Notes: generated by a model from the sequence alone, not told the origin. DNA of 64,000 bases from Geojedonia sp051814705 (GCA_051814705.1 JBPWQW010000001.1:1054001-1118000); one strand, 5' to 3'; positions 42,536-51,284 are shown, counted from the first letter of the stretch. Made by a program: numbers and translations.

Positions 42536-43387
42536 GTGAAATCAATCATTCTAATAGAACAACTTACTACTGGCGGCAAAATTATTATAGGCGTTTTCTT
42601 TCTTTTTTTAATACTAATGCTCTTGAGCTTTGCTTTAAAAATGGTCGAATTAAGTTATGTGATGCGCCGTAAAAAGCCGTTCTATATTCATCTTCCTTTT
42701 TTTTTAAGAAAACTTGATGCTAATAAAATATTCATTTTAAGACAACAGTTTAGGTTCTATAATAAGTTAGAACCCAAACACCAGCGCATTTTCGAACATC
42801 GAGTCGCTTCATTTATCAAGGATAAAGTTTTTATTGGTAGGTCTGGTTTGGAAATTACCGAGGAAATGAAAGTCCTTATTTCTGCAACCGCGGTCATGTT
42901 GACCTTTGGTTTCAGGGATTTTTATATAGGTTTACTCAATCGGATTTTTATATATCCTGAAGAATTTTATTCACGTGCAAATGCTGAATATCACAAGGGT
43001 GAATTTAACCCAAAACTAAAAACATTGGTATTGTCTTGGAAAGATTTTAAGATTGGTTTTGAAAATAATCATGATAAAGTCAATCTTGGAATTCACGAAT
43101 TTGCCCATGCCATACATTTAAACAGTATGAAAGAACGGGATATTAGCTCAACCATTTTTTCAGATTCGTTTAAAGAACTAACCGATTTACTTACTAATAA
43201 AGAACAGCTAAGAAAGGCATTGATTGAATCCAAATATTTTAGAGAATATGCCTATACCAATCAATTTGAGTTTCTGGCGGTGGTTATTGAAACTTTTATT
43301 GAGTCTCCAGATGAATTTAAATCCCAATTCCCTGAAGTCTATGATAAAACCAAACAGATGCTGAATTTTAATTTTGCCGGATATTAA
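42536..43387 (+). CDS. Zinc-dependent peptidase, MtfA (M90) family
   Basis: The 283-residue protein has an N-terminal membrane segment at about residues 13-35 and an HEFAH zinc-binding motif (187-191) embedded in LGIHEFAHAIH, the pattern of the MtfA/M90 peptidases. A downstream EFLAVVIETFIESP supplies the third zinc ligand region, as in E. coli MtfA, which binds the glucose repressor Mlc. The start appears to be a GTG at 42536, since no upstream ATG fits. Unlike E. coli MtfA it carries the membrane anchor. Substrates are unknown. It stands alone between the FGE and rpe genes. Confidence 0.85.
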   Translation: MKSIILIEQLTTGGKIIIGVFFLFLILMLLSFALKMVELSYVMRRKKPFYIHLPFFLRKLDANKIFILRQQFRFYNKLEPKHQRIFEHRVASFIKDKVFIGRSGLEITEEMKVLISATAVMLTFGFRDFYIGLLNRIFIYPEEFYSRANAEYHKGEFNPKLKTLVLSWKDFKIGFENNHDKVNLGIHEFAHAIHLNSMKERDISSTIFSDSFKELTDLLTNKEQLRKALIESKYFREYAYTNQFEFLAVVIETFIESPDEFKSQFPEVYDKTKQMLNFNFAGY

Positions 43388-43456
43388 CCAGAAGTGAATG
43401 TTGGTCTTATATGAATGGAAACTGATTTATGGTGGATATTGTACCCGTAACCAATT

Positions 43457-44119
43457 TTAAGAATTTGCTAAATACTTTAGATCCTTTATGGTTTCAGTAG
43501 GATTGTTGTTTTTAAATACAAAACTTCCTGCTACTAAAACATCTGCACCAGCTTTAACCAATTGTTTAGCATTAGAACTGGTCACGCCACCATCAATTTC
43601 TATAAAGGTTGATGCTCCTTTTCTTTTGATGAGGTCCCTTAATTGCAAGACTTTATTATAGGTGTTTTCAATAAAACTCTGACCGCCAAACCCCGGATTA
43701 ACACTCATCATACAAACTAAATCAATGTCCTTAATAGTATCTTCTAAAACATTCACATTTGTGTGAGGGTTTAAGGCTACCCCAGCTTTCATACCCTCGG
43801 CCTTGATAGCTTGCAAAGTTCTGTGTAAATGGGTGCAAGCTTCGTAATGAACGGTGAGGATATGGCTTCCCAGTTCAGCAAAAGTTTTGATGTATCTATC
43901 GGGATCAACTATCATTAAATGCACATCTATGGTTTTCTTGGCATGTTTGGAAATGGCTTTTAAAACTGGCATCCCAAATGAGATATTGGGCACAAACACA
44001 CCATCCATAATATCGATATGAAACCAATCGGCCTCACTCGTATTGACCATTTCTATATCCCGTTGAAGGTTGGCGAAATCGGCTGCTAATATTGAAGGCG
44101 CTATTAATTTAGAACTCAT
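43457..44119 (-). CDS. rpe: Ribulose-phosphate 3-epimerase Rpe
   Basis: Rpe interconverts ribulose 5-phosphate and xylulose 5-phosphate in the pentose phosphate pathway. The TIM-barrel signatures are present: IAPSILAADFANL, HIDIMDGVFVPN, VDVHLMI, MSVNPGFGGQSFI and EIDGGV near the phosphate-binding loop. From the ATG at 44119 it has 220 aa, the normal length; the longer reading adds 42 non-conserved residues upstream. A TATATTTG element lies about 28 bases upstream on the minus strand. Confidence 0.96.
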   Translation of the reverse strand: MSSKLIAPSILAADFANLQRDIEMVNTSEADWFHIDIMDGVFVPNISFGMPVLKAISKHAKKTIDVHLMIVDPDRYIKTFAELGSHILTVHYEACTHLHRTLQAIKAEGMKAGVALNPHTNVNVLEDTIKDIDLVCMMSVNPGFGGQSFIENTYNKVLQLRDLIKRKGASTFIEIDGGVTSSNAKQLVKAGADVLVAGSFVFKNNNPTETIKDLKYLANS

Positions 44120-44146
44120 TATGAAGATGATTTTAAATAGTTTCTG

Positions 44147-44154
44147 CAAATATA
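44147..44154 (-). promoter_or_regulatory. Putative -7 element of rpe
   Basis: The minus strand reads TATATTTG, an exact TAnnTTTG match, 27 bases upstream of the rpe ATG, which supports that start. No matching -33 TTG was found. Confidence 0.4.
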
Positions 44155-44209
44155 TAGATAAAAAAAGAAGTTTCTTCTTTTTGGTAAGATGGAAGGTGGG
44201 ATAAAAAAT

Positions 44210-44236
44210 GAACCCAGAGTAATCAGCTCTGGGTTC
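44210..44236 (-). terminator. Terminator downstream of rpoD (possibly bidirectional)
   Basis: GAACCCAGAG (44210-44219) and CTCTGGGTTC (44227-44236) form a perfect 10-bp stem with a 7-base loop. On the minus strand the stem is followed by CATTTTTTA, a T run, so it would end rpoD transcription before rpe. Confidence 0.75.
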
Positions 44237-44426
44237 TTTCATCAATCAAAAAACGAACAGTTATGTGTAACTGTTTGTAACGTTTATTTAGTCGTATAAA
44301 GCATACTAAACTAAAAATATTTTTAAACTATGTGGTTTCTACTAAACTTAGTGCACAATATAGTAAAATAATATGACTTTTAATAATTGAACTCAATCAA
44401 TTATGGGTTGTAAAACCAAGGTGAAA
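44237..44426. other. Non-coding region downstream of rpoD with a second hairpin
   Basis: No gene was seen. AACAGTTA (44256-44263) and TAACTGTT (44268-44275) form a perfect 8-bp stem with a TGTG loop, of unknown role. The rest is A/T-rich without recognisable signals. Confidence 0.45.
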
Positions 44427-45290
44427 CTATCCTAAATAGGTTTTTAATATTTTACTTCTTGAAGTGTGTTTTAATCGTCTAATAGCTTTTTCTTTAATTT
44501 GACGTACACGTTCTCTAGTTAAATCAAAGGTTTCTCCAATTTCTTCAAGCGTCATGGGATGCTGATTTCCTAAACCAAAGTATAACCTGATCACATCGGC
44601 TTCACGAGGTGTTAATGTCTCTAGAGCTCTCTCAATTTCGGTACGTAACGATTCATGTAATAAATCTTTATCTGGGTTTGGAGATTCTCCACTTCGCAAT
44701 ACATCATATAGGTTGGAATCTTCACCTTCAACTAAAGGGGCATCCATACTGACGTGGCGTCCAGAATTTTTCATGGATTCCTTTACGTCATTAATAGTCA
44801 TGTCCAATTCTTTTGCTATTTCTTCAGCACTTGGCGGACGCTCGTGACTTTGTTCTAAAAAGGCAAAGGTCTTGTTGATTTTGTTAATAGAACCAATTTT
44901 ATTTAAAGGTAAACGTACAATACGGGATTGTTCAGCCAAAGCTTGAAGTATAGATTGCCGGATCCACCAAACCGCATACGAGATGAATTTGAAACCACGG
45001 GTTTCATCAAAACGTTGAGCAGCTTTAATAAGGCCCAAATTACCTTCGTTTATCAAATCGGGTAATGTCAATCCTTGGTTTTGATATTGCTTAGCTACCG
45101 AAACAACGAACCGTAAATTTGCTTTGGTTAATTTTTCCAAAGCCAATTGGTCTCCAGCTTTAATACGTTGTGCTAATTCTACTTCTTCGTCTGCGGTAAT
45201 TAAGTCAACTTTTCCAATTTCTTGAAGATATTTATCTAACGAAGCGGTTTCTCTATTGGTAACTTGCTTCGTAATTTTAAGTTGTCTCAT
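44427..45290 (-). CDS. rpoD: Primary sigma factor RpoD/SigA (short Bacteroidetes type)
   Basis: This is the vegetative sigma factor that directs RNA polymerase to TTG/TAnnTTTG promoters. All core regions are present: region 1.2 (DKYLQEIGKVDLIT), region 2 (RFVVSVAKQYQNQGLTLPDLINEG and ISYAVWWIRQSI), region 3 and region 4 (LTLEEIGETF-like HTH reading MTLEEIGETFDLTRERVRQI). At 287 aa it lacks the acidic region 1.1 and the large non-conserved insert of E. coli RpoD, as is normal for Bacteroidetes. A 12-bp direct repeat lies just upstream of the start codon. Confidence 0.97.
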   Translation of the reverse strand: MRQLKITKQVTNRETASLDKYLQEIGKVDLITADEEVELAQRIKAGDQLALEKLTKANLRFVVSVAKQYQNQGLTLPDLINEGNLGLIKAAQRFDETRGFKFISYAVWWIRQSILQALAEQSRIVRLPLNKIGSINKINKTFAFLEQSHERPPSAEEIAKELDMTINDVKESMKNSGRHVSMDAPLVEGEDSNLYDVLRSGESPNPDKDLLHESLRTEIERALETLTPREADVIRLYFGLGNQHPMTLEEIGETFDLTRERVRQIKEKAIRRLKHTSRSKILKTYLG

Positions 45291-45301
45291 TTAGTTTTTT
45301 G

Positions 45302-45331
45302 TTTTTATACTAGAATGAATTTTTATACTAG
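45302..45331. repeat. Direct repeat in the rpoD leader
   Basis: TTTTTATACTAG occurs at 45302-45313 and again at 45320-45331, an 18-base period, beginning 12 bases upstream of the rpoD ATG. It may be a regulator site or leader element; no known motif matches. Confidence 0.5.
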
Positions 45332-45379
45332 TATGTAGTTATACGTAATAAGTTCAAAAAATGTTACAAGACTTTAAAA

Positions 45380-45754
45380 TTAAATTTTAATAAGTTTTTT
45401 ATCGGAAAGATTAATATCTTCTAGCATTTCATTTGTGAACTTATAGTGTCCTCGAGTAGTTATTAGACGAAAGCTATGGGATTTTAGATTACTCATGGTG
45501 TTTAAAAACAACCATTTTGATTTTAATAATTTAGGTTTTGAAGATTTTAAGCTTAACTCAAAATAGTGTTTTCTACCTTCTTTTTCGGCTACAATATCGG
45601 GAGTTATACTCACATCACTTCCTACTTTGGTGTAGGATTTAGGCGTTTCATAGCCTTCGGTATCGGCCTTAATATTTTCGTACCCAAGTTGTTTTAGATA
45701 GGTAAGAGAATCATTTAAAAAATCGGAATATTTTTCTTTGTCTGAATAAATCAT
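45380..45754 (-). CDS. Hypothetical protein, possibly of a restriction-endonuclease-like fold
   Basis: This 124-residue soluble protein (from the ATG at 45754, MIYSDKEKYSDFL) has no signal peptide or membrane segment. A central TPDIVAEKEGRKHYFELSLKSSKP segment, here spread over about residues 47-70, resembles the beta-hairpin of PD-(D/E)xK nuclease-like folds, but the final Lys is shifted (ELSLK), so catalysis is doubtful. The gene lies upstream of rpoD on the same strand, separated by 89 bases. Its function is unknown; the start could also be 12 codons upstream. Confidence 0.65.
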   Translation of the reverse strand: MIYSDKEKYSDFLNDSLTYLKQLGYENIKADTEGYETPKSYTKVGSDVSITPDIVAEKEGRKHYFELSLKSSKPKLLKSKWLFLNTMSNLKSHSFRLITTRGHYKFTNEMLEDINLSDKKLIKI

Positions 45755-45826
45755 AGCGGATAAGGTAGTGAAAAATGAGCAGAAAAGCAATTTTCGTCAG
45801 ATAAGAATCCTAAATCTAAGAGTTAA

Positions 45827-46825
45827 TTATAAAAATGCCATTTTTTCGTCTATCTCAATACGATCTCTGGCATTATTTATTTTTTGATGGATTGTATTAA
45901 AAAATAAGGTACGGTCACGTTCTCCTGCTGTTGCCAAAAGTTTTGAAATGGACATTTGTTTTTGTAAAAATTCATACATCATTTCACAGGTTTCGTGGTG
46001 TTCAATTTTAAAATAACTTAAAACCGTAAAAGGAGAGAAAAACACTTTTTGATGAGATGTTATTACCATGACAGTGTTTGTTAACATATGCAGGTCGCAT
46101 TTATAAAGATGATATGAATTTTTGTTTTTTGCGTCTTTAAGGCTTTGTTGAATGGTTTGCTCTTCGGTATGGATTATTACTTTTTCAATATCATCACAAA
46201 TTTGTAAGGCCATATTTTTGGAAACCAGGCCAGCTTCAAAATAATAGAGTACTTGTTGTAATGTTCCAGTAATCGTATTGTCGTTCCAGAGTTCGGTAAT
46301 GTTAATATATTTGTATACATCACCAAGTTTATAAGCACTTTGAAGAAGAGAATCGGGTATTGATGTCATCCATTCATCAAATGTTATTTTACTTTTGACC
46401 ATTTCGGTATTCAAATCTTTTAACCACACATACATCTTATACCGTGTGAGGTAAGAGTCGTTCAGCGTATGGAAAAAAGGAATGTCTTTAGCCGAATATA
46501 TAATCTCGGCACCCTTGAGTTTTGTTAATGGTAAAACATTATTTAAAGACGCTTTAAAATACATTTCTAATCCTATTTCGTCTTTTGGCTGAGGGGGTAA
46601 TTCAGCAATTAGGGTATTATCATTTCCTACTTCAAACAGCTTGTTTAGCGATACTTTATAATGCTTTGCGAGTTTTACGCCTTCTTCAAGAGAGATGCTT
46701 GTTTTCAAATTAATGCGCCTGTACGCGGCATCATAGCCAATATCCAATATTGAAGCAATTTCATCAGCAAAAGAGGTGTTATCTTTTGATTTTGATTTTA
46801 AGTAAGACATAAATTGTTCTTGCAT
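45827..46825 (-). CDS. Helix-turn-helix regulator-like protein with unknown C-terminal domain
   Basis: The 332-residue cytoplasmic protein starts with a phage-repressor-like HTH (about residues 10-65: ASILDIGYDAAYRRINLKTSISLEEGVKLAKHYKVSLNKLF). The remaining 260 residues are mostly helical and match no domain I can name; they probably bind a ligand or partner. It has no signal peptide. It is divergent from a possible 50-codon gene at 46978 and lies 36 bases upstream of the hypothetical gene that precedes rpoD. Regulatory targets are unknown. Confidence 0.7.
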   Translation of the reverse strand: MQEQFMSYLKSKSKDNTSFADEIASILDIGYDAAYRRINLKTSISLEEGVKLAKHYKVSLNKLFEVGNDNTLIAELPPQPKDEIGLEMYFKASLNNVLPLTKLKGAEIIYSAKDIPFFHTLNDSYLTRYKMYVWLKDLNTEMVKSKITFDEWMTSIPDSLLQSAYKLGDVYKYINITELWNDNTITGTLQQVLYYFEAGLVSKNMALQICDDIEKVIIHTEEQTIQQSLKDAKNKNSYHLYKCDLHMLTNTVMVITSHQKVFFSPFTVLSYFKIEHHETCEMMYEFLQKQMSISKLLATAGERDRTLFFNTIHQKINNARDRIEIDEKMAFL

Positions 46826-46977
46826 TTTTCGAGAAATTACAAGTAGGGAAAGAAGTGGTTTTGTGAAATTTAAGAAAATATTTTTGAAAATTTTGATATT
46901 TTAACTAATTGTCTATCAAATATTACAACTAGTTTTATATCTATAATCAAAACCTGTACGAACTAAAATTATTAATC

Positions 46978-47130
46978 ATGAATACAAAATCAAAAAAACC
47001 GTCTTCATTTGTTCAGATTCTTTTGGATAAGTATATCTATTATGTCGTGATTAATAAAACACATAAACAATCTGTGGCAAAACAGTTTGGGAAAGAACGA
47101 ATTGGTCAAGTGGATTTAAACCTGACCTAA
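46978..47130 (+). CDS. Possible small protein of 50 aa
   Basis: An ATG at 46978 opens 50 sense codons ending at TAA 47128-47130. The product, starting MNTKSKKPSSFVQILLDKY and continuing through YIYYVVINKTHKQSVAKQFG, is basic and has no signal peptide. It is divergent from the HTH gene and isolated in an otherwise non-coding 548-base gap, which favours a real small gene. No promoter consensus or homology was recognised, so it may be chance. Confidence 0.4.
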   Translation: MNTKSKKPSSFVQILLDKYIYYVVINKTHKQSVAKQFGKERIGQVDLNLT

Positions 47131-47373
47131 ATCCGCTTCATAGTATACCTTACAATACTTGGTAATTTCCTTACATTCCAATTTTACAGCTTATTTTTAC
47201 CGCCATGCATTTAAAAGTATAGTGAAAATGCCTTAATTGAAATCTTGTATTTTTCGTTATCTTCGTTTAACAATCAACGCATTATATATTTAACCAACTA
47301 AACTTTGGCTTGACTTGAATTAAATTTTTTAAAGAAGAAAGAAGAGCTTTGTAGTAGTTGAATTAATTTTACA
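47131..47373. other. Non-coding region upstream of the AraC-type regulator
   Basis: These 243 bases hold no gene I can support. A near-consensus TAAACTTTG at about 47300 has one extra base compared with TAnnTTTG. Promoter assignment for the regulator remains open. Confidence 0.35.
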
Positions 47374-48516
47374 ATGAACTTTATTTCTGTTACCAGTTTT
47401 TTACTTATTGCTGGAGTCATACAAGGTTTTGGTTTTAACCTTGTCACCATTTTTGTTAGAAAGAAATTTGGCAAGGTTGTTATTTTTTTAAATTTAGTCG
47501 TCCTTTTTATCTCTTTAAACAACTTACAGAGGGGTTTAATAGATAGCGATTTCTTTTCTTTTTCGTTTCTGCTTAAACATTTGCAAATACCTTGGTATGT
47601 TTTGGTTTTACCTATGTTTTATGCCTTTACTACACATTTTTTAAAAGTAGAAAACAAGGTTAATGATTTTGTTAAACCAACAATTCTGCTCTTTATACTT
47701 GAAATTGTCATACGACTTTGTTTAATATCCTATGTTTTTTATGAAGTGCCAAATCGAGATGGGTTTTTAATAGAGCGTTATACAGCAATTGAAGATATAT
47801 TTAATCTGGTTTTTAGTGTTTTTCTATTTGTAAATTCTTGGTTGCTAATTTTTAGAAAGCACCATTTATTGGAGTATATTTTAGCATATGATGATCTAAA
47901 TTGGCTTAAATGGTTTATTAGATTAGGTCTCTTTGTTGTCATATTTTGGATTATAGCCGTTGTGATTAAGAGTATTTCTGGAAATGAAATGGCTTATATA
48001 CCCTTGCGTTTAAGCTCTTCAATACTATTATATTGGATTGGTTATCAGGGTTTTTATAAATACAATGTAGTAGAAGATCGCATTTTTTTGAGAGGCTCTA
48101 TTGATGCTAATCGTGTTTTGATAACTCCTGAAAATCAATTGAATTTAGAAAAACAATCTGGCGATTTTTTTAACGAAAAACATCAAAATGATTTTAAAAA
48201 AATAAAGAATCACATCATAGAATCAAAACTGTATTTAGACCCTTTATTGAGTATGGAATTTGTAGCTTCAGAATTAGGGATGAGCAAAAGCTATTTTTCA
48301 AAACTAATTAATTCATACAGTAGTTATAATTTTTCAGATTTCATCAATTCGTTACGCGTGGAACAGGCCAAGAAATTTTTGTCAGATGACGAATTCAGCC
48401 AATATACCATTGTTGCCATTGGATTGGAGTGTGGTTTTAATTCAAAATCTACCTTTTATTCAGCCTTTAAAAAATTTACTTCAGAGACTCCAACTACTTA
48501 CAGAGAGCAATTTTAA
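47374..48516 (+). CDS. AraC-family transcriptional regulator with membrane-embedded N-terminus
   Basis: The 380-residue protein has about seven hydrophobic segments over residues 1-230 and a C-terminal AraC/XylS DNA-binding domain over about residues 280-380. The domain has both HTH units: the first reads MEFVASELGMSKSYFSKLIN and the second reads TIVAIGLECGFNSKSTFYSAFKKF, followed by TPTTYR. It therefore couples a membrane sensor directly to DNA. It lies immediately upstream of and co-directional with a seven-gene block of mostly unknown function, which it may control. The signal it senses is unknown. Confidence 0.88.
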   Translation: MNFISVTSFLLIAGVIQGFGFNLVTIFVRKKFGKVVIFLNLVVLFISLNNLQRGLIDSDFFSFSFLLKHLQIPWYVLVLPMFYAFTTHFLKVENKVNDFVKPTILLFILEIVIRLCLISYVFYEVPNRDGFLIERYTAIEDIFNLVFSVFLFVNSWLLIFRKHHLLEYILAYDDLNWLKWFIRLGLFVVIFWIIAVVIKSISGNEMAYIPLRLSSSILLYWIGYQGFYKYNVVEDRIFLRGSIDANRVLITPENQLNLEKQSGDFFNEKHQNDFKKIKNHIIESKLYLDPLLSMEFVASELGMSKSYFSKLINSYSSYNFSDFINSLRVEQAKKFLSDDEFSQYTIVAIGLECGFNSKSTFYSAFKKFTSETPTTYREQF

Positions 48517-48600
48517 TCCTATATCAGTCCGAAATTATCGTTGGACATCCTGATTTATCCAGTATAAATAATATTGGATAACAGATTTTTTATTCCAAAA

Positions 48601-48608
48601 TACATTTG
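48601..48608 (+). promoter_or_regulatory. Putative promoter of the seven-gene cluster
   Basis: TACATTTG matches TAnnTTTG exactly and lies 53 bases before the first gene of the cluster. A TTG at 48574-48576 is 24 bases upstream, slightly beyond the usual spacing. Confidence 0.4.
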
Positions 48609-48661
48609 AACTATTAAGTAAACCAACTGCAAAAGAAAAAGCAGTTTTAAAACTTGTTAGT

Positions 48662-48940
48662 ATGAAAACTTTTGAAAAAAAATCTAGCTCATTTATTCTA
48701 CTATTTTGGTCCATTCCTAGTTGTTCCATGTTAAAGGCGTATAAATTGAAGTCAGACTTGCTGGTAAAAGCAGCCAATGAGTCTAGAGCTGTAAAGCTAT
48801 TGACCAATGAGAAAAGAACACTAAAATTAAAAAAAGTAGAAATTGATTCAGGACAATTCTTTGGATTAAAAAGCATTAAGGGGCAGATCGCCAAAATACT
48901 TTTAAACCTGAACGATATTAATATGGTAACTCTTCTTTAA
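48662..48940 (+). CDS. Small lipoprotein, possibly truncated member of a local paralogue family
   Basis: The 92-residue product has a hydrophobic N-terminus with a possible lipobox (SIPSC) and then a segment containing VEIDSGQFFGLKSIKG and a closing LNLNDINMVTLL. This resembles the VDFVDSTYLGIQRIHG and INLENIKSV segments of the lipoprotein at 52.1 kb and the VVFVGDTLLGLKRNG segment of the protein at 52.6 kb. Unlike those two it stops before a C-terminal hydrophobic region, so it may be a truncated copy. It is the first gene of the cluster, with the DUF6134-like gene about 106 bases downstream. Function is unknown. Confidence 0.55.
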   Translation: MKTFEKKSSSFILLFWSIPSCSMLKAYKLKSDLLVKAANESRAVKLLTNEKRTLKLKKVEIDSGQFFGLKSIKGQIAKILLNLNDINMVTLL

Positions 48941-49046
48941 TCTCAAAATCATGCTTGTCGTCTTAATAATATATACGTGTAAAAGGATTTTTAAAAATCC
49001 AGATTTTTTAGATTCAATAAAAAGTTGTGTATTTAAATTCAAGTAC

Positions 49047-49634
49047 ATGCTTCCATTTTTATTGCTTTCCATGGCAAGTTTGGATACTCTTTCGCCAAAG
49101 GCTGAATTGATCACATTCCATGTCATCAATAGAAATTCAAAAATAGGGTATATCAATATTGAAAAGCAGTCTCAGGCTGAAGCCGTCACTTATACTTTAA
49201 ATTCAAATATCAAAGCTAAAATACTTTTCAAATTTAATGCTATCGCTGAAGAAAGATCGGTTTATGAACATGATACGCTCGTCTTTTCTTCCATTTACAG
49301 GACACTGAATAACAAAGTTAATCGCAACCAGTCTTTAGCTTTAGTTGAGGGGCGATACATCTTAAGCTATAATGATCAAGAAGAGATTCTGCCTATTGAC
49401 TGTATTCGTAGAAATCTTGTAACGCTTTATTTTAAAGAGCCTATAGGTATTAGTATGGTGTTTTGTGATAACCAAAAACAAATGGTAAAAGTAGCACCTA
49501 TTAGTGAAGGAATCTATAAGGTTGAATTTTCAAAGGGTAAGTATAACATTTTCCATTATAAAGAAGGTAAATGTGTAAAAGTTGAAGCAGTTAGCCCCAT
49601 GTTCGATGTCACTTTAATACCAGCTATATTATGA
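49047..49634 (+). CDS. Exported protein resembling DUF6134
   Basis: From the ATG at 49047 the product has 195 residues, with a short signal peptide (MLPFLLLSMASLDTLS) and a beta-rich mature part. Segments such as TFHVINRNSKIGYINIEKQS, then SSIYRTLNNKVNRNQS and YNIFHYKEGKC, match what I recall of the flavobacterial DUF6134 family, which has no known function. A longer in-frame reading begins at 48951, but its N-terminus is not signal-like. The stop overlaps the next gene by four bases (ATGA), so it is translated with the CPBP-like gene. It probably works in the periplasm or at the outer membrane. Confidence 0.75.
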   Translation: MLPFLLLSMASLDTLSPKAELITFHVINRNSKIGYINIEKQSQAEAVTYTLNSNIKAKILFKFNAIAEERSVYEHDTLVFSSIYRTLNNKVNRNQSLALVEGRYILSYNDQEEILPIDCIRRNLVTLYFKEPIGISMVFCDNQKQMVKVAPISEGIYKVEFSKGKYNIFHYKEGKCVKVEAVSPMFDVTLIPAIL

Positions 49635-50305
49635 ATAGTTCAGGCATTATTTGGGTTTTGATAACCGTGAGCTTTACTTCCTATTTTATAGTGAGTTTGG
49701 TTTATAAAAAACTTGGAGTCCATAATTTGCAATCGGCGTTATTGGCAACAAACGGGCTGCGTCTTTTAAATTTAAAACATGTATTGGGTATCATTCTATT
49801 TGGCGTCATTTTCTATACGATTTTACCAGAATTAAGATTTCTCATCGATGTTATAGAAATACCAAGGCTGCATGTGCTTTTACCATTTTTTGTAGTTGTA
49901 TTTCTAAGCGCCTATATATCAAATATTTCCATTAAAAAGCAAATGTTAAAAGCGACTCATGTTAGCGGTTACAATCTGTCTAATGCCTGGGTGTATTTTA
50001 GTATTCGATTTGTGTTTTTACTGGCTTATGAGTTCTTTTTTAGAGGGATTTTGCTTTATAAATTTCTAGAACATACTACGTTTTTTATGGCAATGCTTTA
50101 CAGTACACTGTTGTATGTATGTATTCATCTATTTGATTCTAAAAAAGAGATTTTAGGCACCATACCTTTTGGTGTTGTATTATGTTTTTTCGCCTTTTAC
50201 ACCAACAGTGTGTGGTATGTTTTTTTTATTCATATCGCCTTATCGGCTGTTTATGAAATTTCCATGTTTTATACGCTAACCTTAAAAAACAAAATTCTAT
50301 CATGA
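49631..50305 (+). CDS. CPBP-type intramembrane protease homologue with altered first glutamate
   Basis: This 224-residue integral membrane protein has about six to seven hydrophobic segments. The segment AYEFFFRGILLY corresponds to motif 1 (EExxxR) of the CPBP/Abi family, but the first Glu is Tyr. Motif 2 may be YVCIHLFDS with a conserved His, and a late HIALSAVYE supplies another His. CPBP proteins include Rce1-like prenyl-protein proteases and bacteriocin-immunity factors. The changed residue leaves activity uncertain. It overlaps both neighbours by four bases, so it is tightly co-expressed with the DUF6134-like and epimerase genes. Confidence 0.7.
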   Translation: MNSSGIIWVLITVSFTSYFIVSLVYKKLGVHNLQSALLATNGLRLLNLKHVLGIILFGVIFYTILPELRFLIDVIEIPRLHVLLPFFVVVFLSAYISNISIKKQMLKATHVSGYNLSNAWVYFSIRFVFLLAYEFFFRGILLYKFLEHTTFFMAMLYSTLLYVCIHLFDSKKEILGTIPFGVVLCFFAFYTNSVWYVFFIHIALSAVYEISMFYTLTLKNKILS

Positions 50306-51282
50306 AGGTATTATTAACAGGGGCAACGGGTTACGTTGGTCATCAGTTAGCACTAAAATTAGCATCAGAAAACTTTGTGGTGCATGCTCTAGTAAGAGAC
50401 GTGAACTCTAATAAAATTCCACAGCATAAAAACATTATCGTATTTGAAGGTGATTTATGCGATTATGAATCCATTTGCAAAGCAATGGAAGACTGTGTTT
50501 ACGTAGTTCACACAGCGGCGTATACTAATTTAAAATGCAAAAGCATCGATAATTTTTATAGGGGAAATGTTCTTGGAACAGAAAACATATTAAAAGCAGC
50601 ATTTCAGAACCAAATCAAGAAGGTCATTTATACTAGCACGCTTTCCGTTTATGGACCTTCATTTAAAGAAGTTCCGATTACCGAATCCCAACCTAGATTA
50701 ACATCATATGCCAACGATTATGAGCTCACTAAAAGCATGTCTGAAGAAGTGGTTTTAGACTTTGTTAAAAAAGGATTGCCTTGTGTGATTTTAAATCTTA
50801 CTAGAGTCTATGGGCCTGGGTTGGATACCTATTCTAACGGGGTAAACAAGCTCATAATGAAAATCGCAAAGAATGATGTATTGATTGTGCCATCTAAGCT
50901 TAACATTATTTCTAATTATGTGTTTATTGATGATGTTATTAAAGCTCATCTTTTGGCTATACAATCTGGAATAAGTGGCGAGAAATACATTATAGGGGGT
51001 GAAAATGTTGATTATCAGAAGTTGTTCGACAACATTAAAATTCTAACCAAAAGCAAAATTAGGATTCTAAGGGTTAATTATGCTGTGATAAAAAATGCAA
51101 TAATGATGATATCTACTCTTAATTCACTGTTAAGATTTGGTTTTGCATTAACCCCTAAGGTATTGGATTCCTTGTTTACAAATAGAAGCGCCTCTTCTCT
51201 AAAAGCTGAATCGCATTTGCATTATAAGGTTACCCCTTTTCGTATTGGGCTGGGTCACACTATTAATTTTTTAACTAAATAA
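50302..51282 (+). CDS. NAD(P)-dependent epimerase/dehydratase (extended SDR)
   Basis: The 326-residue protein has the extended short-chain dehydrogenase fold: nucleotide motif TGATGYVG at residues 6-13, EGDLCDYESI for the adenine pocket, VVHTAAYTN, STLSVYG and the catalytic YELTK (Tyr-x-x-x-Lys). The pattern resembles 3-beta-hydroxysteroid or dihydroflavonol reductase-like enzymes as much as sugar epimerases. The substrate is unknown. It overlaps the CPBP-like gene by four bases and is followed two bases later by a classical SDR, suggesting two consecutive redox steps on one lipid or sugar substrate (inference). Confidence 0.85.
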   Translation: MKVLLTGATGYVGHQLALKLASENFVVHALVRDVNSNKIPQHKNIIVFEGDLCDYESICKAMEDCVYVVHTAAYTNLKCKSIDNFYRGNVLGTENILKAAFQNQIKKVIYTSTLSVYGPSFKEVPITESQPRLTSYANDYELTKSMSEEVVLDFVKKGLPCVILNLTRVYGPGLDTYSNGVNKLIMKIAKNDVLIVPSKLNIISNYVFIDDVIKAHLLAIQSGISGEKYIIGGENVDYQKLFDNIKILTKSKIRILRVNYAVIKNAIMMISTLNSLLRFGFALTPKVLDSLFTNRSASSLKAESHLHYKVTPFRIGLGHTINFLTK

Positions 51283-51284
51283 TT

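Noticed and set aside
44120..44245. N-terminal extension of Rpe by 42 residues
   Set aside because: The extra residues are not conserved and overlap the promoter element and the rpoD terminator.
48535..48894. 119-codon open frame on the minus strand opposite the small lipoprotein gene
   Set aside because: The plus-strand frame has a signal sequence and resembles two neighbours; the minus frame has no support.
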